The notes under the pieces: model-generated | The model's input: only the letters and a program-made list of their open reading frames with translations | Told to the model about the DNA's origin: nothing | Databases searched by the model: none | Shown here: positions 7,350 to 13,184 of the stretch, piece by piece | Layout: every line of letters begins with the position of its first letter | Numbering within the stretch: position 1 is the first letter of the stretch | From: an uncultured Armatimonadota bacterium | Lineage (GTDB): Bacteria; Armatimonadota; Armatimonadia; Armatimonadales; Armatimonadaceae | Direction of reading: 5' to 3' | Length of the DNA: 13,419 nucleotides | Assembly: GCA_903881535.1 (NCBI GenBank) | Contig: CAIRTT010000348.1 | Span: 1 to 13,419, forward strand | Program-made: the position numbers and the translations under genes

Positions 7350-7958
7350 ATGTTTCCTCTTTTTAAACGCCCGCCCGGTATTGCCGTAGGTGTACTTTTG
7401 CTTTCCTGCATCGCAGGCCGAGCGCATGCCGAAATCGATGTCATCAAGGAATTCTACGGACCGTTTTTCCTAACTGGTAATCAGGGTGAGTTGGAGTCAA
7501 CGTATGTATTTAATGAATCAATGATTCTGAATAGTGTTGGCTTTTTCACATACAGTTCTCCATTGACATCTCTAAGCTACACCCTCAATAACCAACTTGT
7601 AACGCTGACTACCGACCAGTTACAACTTGAGGAGTCCAACGGGCTACGGTGGTTCAACTTGCTCACACCCCTGACGGTAAATAAAAACTCCATTTTAACC
7701 GTTCGTACACAAAATACCGCGTTACCTTATACCTGGTCGTCAATGATTGGGGGAATCGACAGCAGCTCGAACGTGACATTCGCTGGAACAACGATCAATG
7801 GAAACAATCTTACTGTTGATGTTACAAACAGCAACCTTCGTGTCACCGCTCTCGGCGGCTCAAACGTCGCGCCGGAGCCCGGCTCCTTCGCCCTGGCGCT
7901 GATCGGTGGCGCTGCGCTCATCGGCATTTGTATCCGCCGTCGTCGGAATGCTGCGTAG
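7350..7958 (+). CDS. PEP-CTERM sorting-domain exported protein (PEP-3)
   Basis: This is a 202-residue exported protein if read from the ATG at 7350. An in-frame ATG at 7320 would add ten residues. I prefer 7350 because it places the signal-peptide cleavage (AHA before Glu) after residue 27, as in the other three family members. The mature part keeps the family blocks FNESMILNSVGFFT and NGLRWFNL. Residues 173-202 carry VAPEPGS, a hydrophobic helix (FALALIGGAALIGI) and RRRRNAA, the exosortase sorting signal. The tail is closer to PEP-4 than to PEP-1/PEP-2, so the four form two subfamilies. It is transcribed divergently from reg-2 behind a phased repeat array. Its function in the envelope or matrix is unknown. 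Confidence 0.88.
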   Translation: MFPLFKRPPGIAVGVLLLSCIAGRAHAEIDVIKEFYGPFFLTGNQGELESTYVFNESMILNSVGFFTYSSPLTSLSYTLNNQLVTLTTDQLQLEESNGLRWFNLLTPLTVNKNSILTVRTQNTALPYTWSSMIGGIDSSSNVTFAGTTINGNNLTVDVTNSNLRVTALGGSNVAPEPGSFALALIGGAALIGICIRRRRNAA

Positions 7959-7968
7959 TTAGCATTGA

Positions 7969-7989
7969 GGGGATGGCCGTCGTGTCCCC
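7969..7989 (+). terminator. weak hairpin after PEP-3
   Basis: GGGGA and TCCCC pair around an 11-base loop just after the stop codon, in the place where PEP-4 has a perfect GACGGG/CCCGTC hairpin. The flank 7956-8055 is clearly homologous to 11930-12030, including the words CGTGTCCCCC and TACAAATCGGTACATG. Confidence 0.35.
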
Positions 7990-8010
7990 CGTACAAATCG
8001 GTACATGTTT

Positions 8011-8274
8011 CACGCGGGCCGGCGCAGCGGTCCGCCCCTACGCGGAGGTTTTGTTTCAATGAGAGGCATCAGTGGAGCCGAACCATAGACAAAACAGAAG
8101 TTTCATAACATCCGGCGAGATCGGCACAAACGCGATACATCCACCCGGCAAGCGCAGCATTAGCATCAACAATTGGCAAAAACAAAGGGAATCCTAAACC
8201 GATACACGCGGGCGGACACAGCGGTCCGCCCCTACGCAGAGGATTTGATTCAATGAGAGGCATCAGTGGAGCCG
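8011..8274. repeat. tandem REP-plus-spacer repeat (two copies)
   Basis: The 70-bp segment 8011-8080 recurs at 8205-8274 with an exact 194-bp offset. Each copy has a CACGCGGGC hairpin, GCGGTCCGCCCCTACGC, then GAGGCATCAGTGGAGCCG. The copies are about 85-90% identical. The second copy also begins the larger inverted element shared with 13182-13376. Confidence 0.65.
8076..8188. repeat. 113-bp direct repeat, copy 1
   Basis: This copy matches 8531-8643 at a 455-bp offset with only a few differences. It begins with GAGCCGAACCATAGACAAAAC and runs through ACATCCGGCGAGATCGGC and ATCCACCCGGCAAGCGCAGC to the ATTGGCAAAAA end. It has no coding potential that I can support. Confidence 0.7.
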
Positions 8275-8485
8275 CAAACGGATTAAGCATTTGATCCAGC
8301 ACAACCGACACGAATATGCGCGACAACGCGACGCTGGGTGGAATGTGGAGTGGGTGTGCCGGGAGCCGGTCATTGCAGCCGACAGATTTTGTAAGCCAGT
8401 GGACATTCGGCGGCTGCCAGGGCGGGCACCGTCGTCGATGGTCAAAATCAACAAATCGATGCGACAAAGCCCCGTCGTGACCATC
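8199..8485 (+). repeat. long repeat element, full-length copy
   Basis: This 287-bp unit aligns with the reverse complement of 13182-13376. Shared stretches in order are: CCGATACACGCGGGCGGACA, a hairpin, GAGGCA.CA.TGGAGCCG, GATT.AGCATTT.ATCCA.CACAAC, ACAACGCGA.GC, then GGGCGGGCACCGTC, GGTCAAA, CAACA.ATCG and GTC.TGACCA. This copy has about 90 bp (about 8330-8416) missing from the other. Immediately after it, GACCATC-GGG-GATGGTC (8479-8495) is a perfect hairpin. Confidence 0.6.
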
Positions 8486-8530
8486 GGGGATGGTCGCCCC
8501 ACATGACCAGGTAGCGCAACAAACAAGCCG

Positions 8531-8643
8531 AGCCGAAGCATAGACAAAACAGAAGTTTCATAACATCCGGCGAGATCGGCACAAACGCGATGCATCCACC
8601 CGGCAAGCGCAGCATTAGCATCAGCGATTGGAAAAATACAATG
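8531..8643. repeat. 113-bp direct repeat, copy 2
   Basis: Second copy of the repeat at 8076-8188. It is followed at 8644-8757 by a partial third unit (GCCGGCAAGCGCAGCATTGA, CATCAACAATTGGCAAAAA, AAGGCAATCC), giving a stuttered array that ends at the reg-3 3' end. The whole 7959-8770 gap is built from such nested repeats, and I see no gene in it. Confidence 0.7.
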
Positions 8644-8748
8644 CAAAACCGTGTCGATACGCGCGGGCCGGCAAGCGCAGCATTGACATCAACAATTGGC
8701 AAAAATACAAGGCAATCCCAAACCGTTACACGCGGACCAGCACAGCGC

Positions 8749-8899
8749 CCACATCCTAAAAACGGTTTGTTTACGGCAACAGACCGAAGTAATAAACGCT
8801 GAACGTATTATTGTAATGACCTGCCACATACCCAGCGGCACCCGTTGTATACGCAAACGGAACAGCTGTCGTGAGACTTCCCGTCGAGACCTCACGCCC
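8749..8899. repeat. near-identical reg-2/reg-3 3' block, copy 2
   Basis: Partner of 4625-4775 at an exact 4124-bp offset. It covers the last 42 or so codons of reg-3 and about 20 bp beyond its stop. Identity drops sharply at 8900, after the GACCTCACGCCC word. Confidence 0.7.
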
Positions 8900-10840
8900 A
8901 AAGTATTTGCGAACATACGTCAGTGCAACATTGGATCCAGCCTGCTTGCTTGGGCGGAACAGCATGTTGACCGCAGCATTTCCATCGATGTAAAGCGAGA
9001 GAATGCTTTCAACGCGTTGATTGTAGGGAAGACCCATGGTCAGCGTAAGCGATGTATCTGTCGCGGCATTTCCAAACCGATGCAGGGTCATGCTTTCGGA
9101 GCCAATAGGCGATTGTGTTGTGATTCCCATCAAGGCTGACTTCCCAACCGGTAAGCAACAAAGCGCAAAGTCCATGTCTTGATTTTCGGAGTCAAAACGA
9201 TCCAATAAAATGACTTCCCCGGCACTAGCCGACATCGTCACCAAGGATGCAACCAAGCGACCTTTGTTTTGCTTGTTCGGTGTGGGGCGGGGGCCATACG
9301 CTACGAGCTGTCCAATCGCATTGATTAGGCCACGGACATTTGTCGATGCCAGTTCGGGGGCACCCGTCACATTTCTTGACCACACCATCTTGGCATTTTT
9401 GTCAAATGCCTGAATATGCCAATCGTGGCGGTTACCATCCAGTGTCTTCACAGGCACATACCCGAGCAGGAAGATGTGGCCATTGGCATCGGCGATCGCA
9501 TCCGTCAGGCGAAAGTCTTTCGGAAAGCCGATCAGCTGTGGAGCTGCATCCGTGGCTGACCCTGAAGTGATATGCATTATTTCGGTTGACTGGGTTGTTG
9601 CCGATGAGCCAAATGCATAGACACCGCCCTTTTGGTCTGAGATCAATTTAATGGGAAGCGTTCCAGCAGCATCGATTGCCACGGGATGGACGCGTTCAAA
9701 CGAGTGTGTGCCATCGCGTGTGTAAACACTGACAGACAAATAACGACCTGGCGCGAGGTTCCGTGCATTGCCGCGCTGCGCGGTGAGCTCGGATGCGACA
9801 TAAATGCGTCCGCCTTCAGCCCTAAAAATTTGCTTGGGTGTCGTTGTAATGCCAGCGGCATCGCTTTGCCGCGTCACCCAGCGAACTTTTCCGCTATTGG
9901 TCAGCATCACTGTGATGCTTTGGTGGTCTCCGTTTGTCGTTGTCGCCATCCCGGCGGCGATGATGTTACCGCTTGAATCTGTGCAAATGGCGGTGGCAAG
10001 CGACTGCTTGATGTCACGTGCGCCAAGCTGGAAAATGATATTGCGGCTGAGGTCTGAGAGCGGCTTGTTTACCGATCCACTCAGGACCTTTGGATAATTG
10101 GCCTTCCGGGGAGTGTCGATGAGGACATGCACGATTGGCGCCAAGATAAGGAGACCGATGATGGTGGCTGCTGTAACCTGTGCTGCCGTTGGAAGGTTGA
10201 CTTTTTTGACAGGTGTGGTGCCTGGAAGCGGTGCGAATGGAACGGCGGAGTTGCCGATGCCATTCATGTCGCCGAGGCTGCGGAGCCGCTCATCAAAGAC
10301 GGATACCAGCGTCTGCGGGTCGGGATGCAAATGGGCTTCCGCCTGCCAGGCACGTCTGAGGACAGCCTTACGTTGCACGTCAAATTGCCTTCGGATCTCC
10401 ACAAACGACGATGGGAACGAGGGCAGGAGCAGCTTATCTTCGGCAAGGGCATCAAATGCGCGGCCGGCTTCCAGAACAACATCGGCTTCATCGCTTGCGA
10501 GAGCAACCTTCGCAAGGTCGCAACAGTCCTGATAGTCGATAGCAACGCAAGTGGTGTCAATGGAAACATGGTTTTCATCGATGTTGACCAAAGTGCCATT
10601 TAGGAAGGGCGCGGATGCATCCACAATCGAACGCCGCCACATATGGAGAAGGGCATTCCTGCTGTTGACATCGCTGAGGGGCCAGGCTGCTTCGGTGAGC
10701 TCAGTGCGTCCGATTTCGCAGTTCGGGGCGGTTGCGACGAGTCCAATTACGTTCCATAGTTTGCGTCGAATTTGGAATGGAACGGGTGCGCCCGCAACGG
10801 TTAGTTCACATTTGCCTAACAGATGTACAAGGGGACGCAT
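8771..10840 (-). CDS. membrane-anchored SARP-like transcriptional regulator (reg-3)
   Basis: This is 689 residues read from the ATG at 10838-10840. An upstream in-frame ATG at 10879 is rejected because it would overlap the candidate promoter and because both paralogues start at the same MRP/MRL. Residues 1-75 form the winged helix (LVHLLGKCEL, IRRKLWNVIGL, ELTEAAWPLSD, a helix ending in HMWRR). A helical BTAD-like stretch follows, then one membrane helix at about 218-240. The rest is a long beta-rich, probably extracytoplasmic domain with repeated 'G.I..AG', 'GG.IYVAS', 'GGVYAFG' and 'GHIFLLG' units. The inferred job is activation of divergent PEP-4 and perhaps of itself, since both promoters carry TTTTAA-N4-TTTTAA. 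The C-terminal 43 residues are identical to reg-2. The ligand of the outer domain is unknown. Confidence 0.77.
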   Translation of the reverse strand: MRPLVHLLGKCELTVAGAPVPFQIRRKLWNVIGLVATAPNCEIGRTELTEAAWPLSDVNSRNALLHMWRRSIVDASAPFLNGTLVNIDENHVSIDTTCVAIDYQDCCDLAKVALASDEADVVLEAGRAFDALAEDKLLLPSFPSSFVEIRRQFDVQRKAVLRRAWQAEAHLHPDPQTLVSVFDERLRSLGDMNGIGNSAVPFAPLPGTTPVKKVNLPTAAQVTAATIIGLLILAPIVHVLIDTPRKANYPKVLSGSVNKPLSDLSRNIIFQLGARDIKQSLATAICTDSSGNIIAAGMATTTNGDHQSITVMLTNSGKVRWVTRQSDAAGITTTPKQIFRAEGGRIYVASELTAQRGNARNLAPGRYLSVSVYTRDGTHSFERVHPVAIDAAGTLPIKLISDQKGGVYAFGSSATTQSTEIMHITSGSATDAAPQLIGFPKDFRLTDAIADANGHIFLLGYVPVKTLDGNRHDWHIQAFDKNAKMVWSRNVTGAPELASTNVRGLINAIGQLVAYGPRPTPNKQNKGRLVASLVTMSASAGEVILLDRFDSENQDMDFALCCLPVGKSALMGITTQSPIGSESMTLHRFGNAATDTSLTLTMGLPYNQRVESILSLYIDGNAAVNMLFRPSKQAGSNVALTYVRKYFGREVSTGSLTTAVPFAYTTGAAGYVAGHYNNTFSVYYFGLLP

Positions 10841-10850
10841 ACAACTAGAC

Positions 10851-10907
10851 GTTGTACTTAATATGTGTCGGTGTAACAACGAAAACCCACATTAAAATTT
10901 GTTAAAA
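10851..10907 (-). promoter_or_regulatory. reg-3 promoter with TTTTAA direct repeats
   Basis: Read on the minus strand: TTTTAA (10902-10907), N4, TTTTAA (10892-10897), N12, TTGTTA (10874-10879), N17, TACAAC (10851-10856). The repeat step, the 12-bp gap and the 17-bp spacer equal those of PEP-4 and PEP-3. Only 10 nt separate the -10 from the ATG, so the transcript would be nearly leaderless. That fits the absence of a Shine-Dalgarno sequence. Confidence 0.6.
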
Positions 10908-11131
10908 CTTTCGTGTACGGTCATCGAAACACCAATGCGTGACTGTTGGTCGTCTATTTGGCATTTCAAAGGCGAAATGAGCCATCCGGTTGTACCAGCT
11001 CTCTATGGAATGACCGACTATTACGATAGCCCGCAGCCAAACAACCAGCTTAGTCGATATCTGGATGCTTTGGCGTCTCGCTTTATCACGAACTGTGGAA
11101 TCCGCCAGCGTGATCCACGGCGTATCGCACA
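10908..11131. other. divergent intergenic spacer reg-3/PEP-4
   Basis: I see no convincing gene or repeat between the two promoter blocks. A short plus-strand frame here would need a TTG start inside the reg-3 repeats and has no recognisable content. Confidence 0.4.
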
Positions 11132-11179
11132 TTTTAAGATGTTTTAACGGCTCTGCCGACAAGTTTTAAGATGTTTTAA
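11132..11179 (+). promoter_or_regulatory. paired TTTTAA repeats upstream of PEP-4
   Basis: A 17-bp word, TTTTAAGATGTTTTAAC, occurs at 11132-11148 and again at 11164-11180. Each holds TTTTAA twice with a 10-bp step (11132, 11142; 11164, 11174). The two pairs are 32 bp apart, about three helical turns. The last TTTTAA ends 12 bp before the -35. This is the strongest candidate activator site in the window. Confidence 0.65.
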
Positions 11180-11191
11180 CCGCACCGGACA

Positions 11192-11220
11192 TTTACATCC
11201 GCAATGACCCAAACGATACT
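11192..11220 (+). promoter_or_regulatory. candidate promoter of PEP-4
   Basis: TTTACA (11192-11197), 17-bp spacer, GATACT (11215-11220): identical hexamers and spacing to the PEP-3 promoter, although much of the sequence between and around them differs. The predicted leader to the ATG at 11333 is about 106 nt. Confidence 0.6.
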
Positions 11221-11332
11221 TTTCGTGTCTGTTTATTGGCTTTCAAGTCCATTTTGGCAGCAGACATTCAATAAATTTCAACCTGCATTTGATGGATACG
11301 TATGCCTTCAAGTGCCCAAAGGTAAGCTTTAC

Positions 11333-11932
11333 ATGTCTCTATTCTCAAATCGGCTGGTCAGCATCACAGCCAGCACAATTCTGATTACTCTCGTGTCGGC
11401 CGCTGCGAACGCGCAGACAGAGTTTCACAATATAAGTGGTTCACAACAGGCTTACGAAAAGCGTTTGTCTTCGTTCTATACGTTTAATCAACCGATGATT
11501 CTTAACAGTATCGGTTTCTACACCAATGGTCTATCTCTGACGGAAATGTCATATAGTCTGGACGATGGAATCGCAATACCCGTTACCCCAGCTTCAGCTG
11601 TAGATAGTAATGGTTTTCAATGGTACGAATTTTCTGGTGGAAAGTCGATTTCCGCCGGCACGACACTTAGAATCAATACAGATGCTAGTGGATTCCAAAG
11701 TCGTTTCTGGCAAACTGGTCAGTCATACAACTTTTCTAGTCAAGTCATCTCGTATGGTGGAGTTCAACCAGAAGGTTACAACGGTTTTATTAACATCTGG
11801 ACAAACAGCAACATCCGTGTCTCCGAACCCGGCTCAAACGTCGCGCCCGAACCTGGCTCCTTCGCCCTGGCGCTGACCGGTGGCGCTGCGCTCATCGGTA
11901 TTTGTGTCCGCCGTCGGCGGAACGCTTCTTAG
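11333..11932 (+). CDS. PEP-CTERM sorting-domain exported protein (PEP-4)
   Basis: This is a 199-residue exported protein. The longer frame open from 11204 begins on top of the -10 hexamer, so it cannot be the natural start. The ATG at 11333 follows an AAAGG/AGGTAAG sequence and gives a signal peptide cut after residue 27 (AANA before Gln28), the same position as in the other three. The mature domain has FYTFNQPMILNSIGFYT near residue 45 and NGFQWYEFSGG near residue 90, the same blocks as in PEP-3. Residues 170-199 carry VAPEPGS, a hydrophobic helix and RRRRNAS. Divergent from reg-3 and preceded by paired TTTTAA repeats. The role is unknown, probably a surface or matrix protein anchored through an exosortase. 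Confidence 0.88.
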   Translation: MSLFSNRLVSITASTILITLVSAAANAQTEFHNISGSQQAYEKRLSSFYTFNQPMILNSIGFYTNGLSLTEMSYSLDDGIAIPVTPASAVDSNGFQWYEFSGGKSISAGTTLRINTDASGFQSRFWQTGQSYNFSSQVISYGGVQPEGYNGFINIWTNSNIRVSEPGSNVAPEPGSFALALTGGAALIGICVRRRRNAS

Positions 11933-11940
11933 TTAACATT

Positions 11941-11955
11941 GACGGGATGCCCGTC
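11941..11955 (+). terminator. hairpin after PEP-4
   Basis: GACGGG-ATG-CCCGTC is a perfect six-base stem eight bases after the stop codon. A second, REP-like hairpin follows. There is no T-run. Confidence 0.45.
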
Positions 11956-11990
11956 GTGTCCCCCAGTACAAATCGGTACATGTTACACAC

Positions 11991-12012
11991 GGGCCGGCGC
12001 AGCGACCGGCCC
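11991..12012. repeat. REP-like hairpin downstream of PEP-4
   Basis: GGGCCGG (11991-11997) and CCGGCCC (12006-12012) form a perfect stem followed by CTACGCGGAAG. It is the counterpart of the hairpin at 8014-8040 after PEP-3. The flanking TACAAATCGGTACATGTT shows that the 3' flanks of the two modules are homologous. Confidence 0.6.
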
Positions 12013-12127
12013 CTACGCGGAAGTTTGTGTTCTACACAGCCTGATCAACGGATGGACGCCGCGTTGGAGCACGAAGCATCAGCCAGGGGTACATCGGGTC
12101 GTAAAATTGCCATACAGTGGCTGTGCT

Positions 12128-12538
12128 ATGGAAATTATCAAGGCGAGTGATCGCACAATTGGCGTTGGTCCTGCGGAGTGGTTCACCGGCAGTGTCACTG
12201 TAGAGCGCTACGCGCAAGCGGGGGAGCCAGCCCGCGTCGGGTGTGCAAATGTCTCGTTTTCTGCCGGCGCGCGGACCGCCTGGCATACGCATCCACTGGG
12301 GCAAACGCTGATTATTACCGCTGGCCTTGGCTGGGTTCAACGCGATGGCGGTCCGGTTGAACCAGTTGAAGCCGGGGATGTCATCGTCTTTCAACCAGAT
12401 GAGCGGCACTGGCACGGCGCGCGCTCCGACAGCCCGATGACGCATATTGCCATCCAAGAGTCCCTTAACGGAAGCGCGGTCACATGGCTTGAGCATGTCA
12501 CGGATGCGGAATATTTGGGCCGGCTTGGTCTATCCTAA
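12128..12538 (+). CDS. single-domain cupin, manganese hydroxynitrile-lyase-like family
   Basis: This is a 136-residue monocupin. The ATG at 12128 is chosen because it begins the conserved MEIIKASDRT...GPAEWFTG region; the frame is open further upstream but only through repeat DNA. Cupin motif 1 is AWHTHPLGQTLIITAG and motif 2 is EAGDVIVFQPDERHWHGA. The likely metal ligands are His53, His55, Gln59 and His94, with Gln replacing the usual Glu. As I recall the family, these are the Mn ligands of the small cupin (R)-hydroxynitrile lyase of Granulicella, whose length and flanking residues are also similar. Most relatives have no known substrate, and a cellular role in cyanohydrin chemistry should not be assumed. 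No operon partner is visible, and the Shine-Dalgarno sequence is weak. Confidence 0.85.
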   Translation: MEIIKASDRTIGVGPAEWFTGSVTVERYAQAGEPARVGCANVSFSAGARTAWHTHPLGQTLIITAGLGWVQRDGGPVEPVEAGDVIVFQPDERHWHGARSDSPMTHIAIQESLNGSAVTWLEHVTDAEYLGRLGLS

Positions 12539-12840
12539 CGACTCGTCGCGAATTACCGCAACTCGCTTGTTTGGTGTGCGATTGGTAACGATTCTCTGTG
12601 CGGGCATGCGTGGAAACAAATCCTCTGCGTAGGGGAGGGCCGCTGGGTCCGCCCGCATGTGACGAATTTGAATGGCCGTATGTGCCTCTACATTAATGTT
12701 CGTCCGCTCGCGCCGTGGATGCATCGCGTCTGTGCCAAAACCGACGGCCGTTACGAACGGATCCCATGTGACTCTTTGTTGAAACAAATCCGCCCCTACG
12801 CAGGGGTTACAGTCGTCACAACAATGCCGTTAGCGATACG
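12539..12840. repeat. repeat-derived intergenic region after the cupin
   Basis: Holds a GTAGGGGAGGGCCGCTGGG-type REP unit (about 12616-12657). At about 12713-12740, GTGGATGCATCGCGTCTGTGCC is an inverted, degenerate copy of the GCACAAACGCGATGCATCCAC word found at 8130-8150 and 8580-8600. CCGCCCCTACGCAGG (12791-12805) is a partial REP unit. No gene is supported. Confidence 0.5.
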
Positions 12841-13041
12841 TCACGTTCCAGACAGACTGTTTTCTTCTTGGCGTCGGAGCTCATCAGCAGAAATCCGAAT
12901 CATCTTTCCATCCCTGATGACGACTATATTCGTGCCAGTCTGGATGGCGGTTTTACGAGCCATCAGCGATGCGCGGCGTAGTGCTGCAAGGGCGTTGCGA
13001 AGATCAGGATTTTTCGCATTCGATATATCGTTGTTGATCAT
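12841..13041 (-). CDS. small partner protein of a zeta-toxin-like kinase
   Basis: This 66-residue protein starts at the ATG at 13039-13041, which overlaps the stop codon of the upstream remnant (TGATG) and has a GGGGAG Shine-Dalgarno sequence seven bases before it. Both features mark translational coupling. The sequence (NPDLRNALAALRRASLMARK followed by AIQTGTNIVVIRDGKMIRIS) resembles the short proteins usually encoded directly after COG4185-type zeta-toxin-like ATPases. These have a helical N-terminus and a short beta-strand pair. It is probably an antitoxin or regulatory partner, though that role is not well established in the family. The gene looks intact while its kinase partner is broken, so it may be an orphan. 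Confidence 0.65.
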   Translation of the reverse strand: MINNDISNAKNPDLRNALAALRRASLMARKTAIQTGTNIVVIRDGKMIRISADELRRQEENSLSGT

Positions 13042-13184
13042 CAGTTTTCTCCCCATTCAAGGAGGATTGGCTCTTGACCTAGGTTATCAAATTTCGCCCA
13101 GCTGTCCACAAGATGTTTATAGGCTGTCTCAAAGTTACGTTTTCCAGCATCGAAGCGGCGGCGAATAACCGCCTCAGTAGGTGG
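13041..13184 (-). pseudogene. C-terminal remnant of a zeta-toxin-like kinase
   Basis: The readable frame gives 47 residues (PPTEAVIRRRFDAG..., FETAYKHLVDSWAKFDN, then a LLEWGEN end) with a stop overlapping the next gene. This matches the usual C-terminus of COG4185 zeta-toxin-like P-loop kinases: a VIRRRF-AG block, a Y..L.D.W..YDNS-like block and a short tail. The P-loop and the rest of the enzyme are absent. An in-frame stop lies immediately upstream, and the DNA beyond belongs to a dispersed repeat (13182-13376). The gene therefore appears truncated at the repeat. Just before the break, CATGAC could encode the His-Asp usually found there, one frame off, but this word also aligns with the repeat, so the exact breakpoint is uncertain. 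Confidence 0.6.

Noticed and set aside
8291..8506. 71-residue plus-strand frame inside the long repeat element
   Set aside because: The C-terminal part shows conserved reading with the inverted copy, but there is no Shine-Dalgarno sequence, and the other copy lacks the first half and is interrupted. It is kept as a finding about the repeat, not as a gene.
7959..8770. CRISPR array
   Set aside because: The repeats are long, few, nested and irregularly spaced, without uniform spacers, and no cas gene is present.
10841..10879. 13-residue extension of reg-3 from an upstream ATG
   Set aside because: Both paralogues start at the equivalent MRP/MRL, and the extension overlaps the promoter hexamers.
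11204..11332. N-terminal extension of PEP-4 from an ATG at 11204
   Set aside because: It begins upstream of and includes the proposed -10, has no Shine-Dalgarno sequence, and would bury the signal peptide 43 residues inside the protein. The internal ATG at 11333 puts cleavage after residue 27, as in the other three.
12659..13168. 169-residue plus-strand frame
   Set aside because: It is mostly the antisense shadow of the small kinase-partner gene and the kinase remnant. Its first part is repeat DNA.
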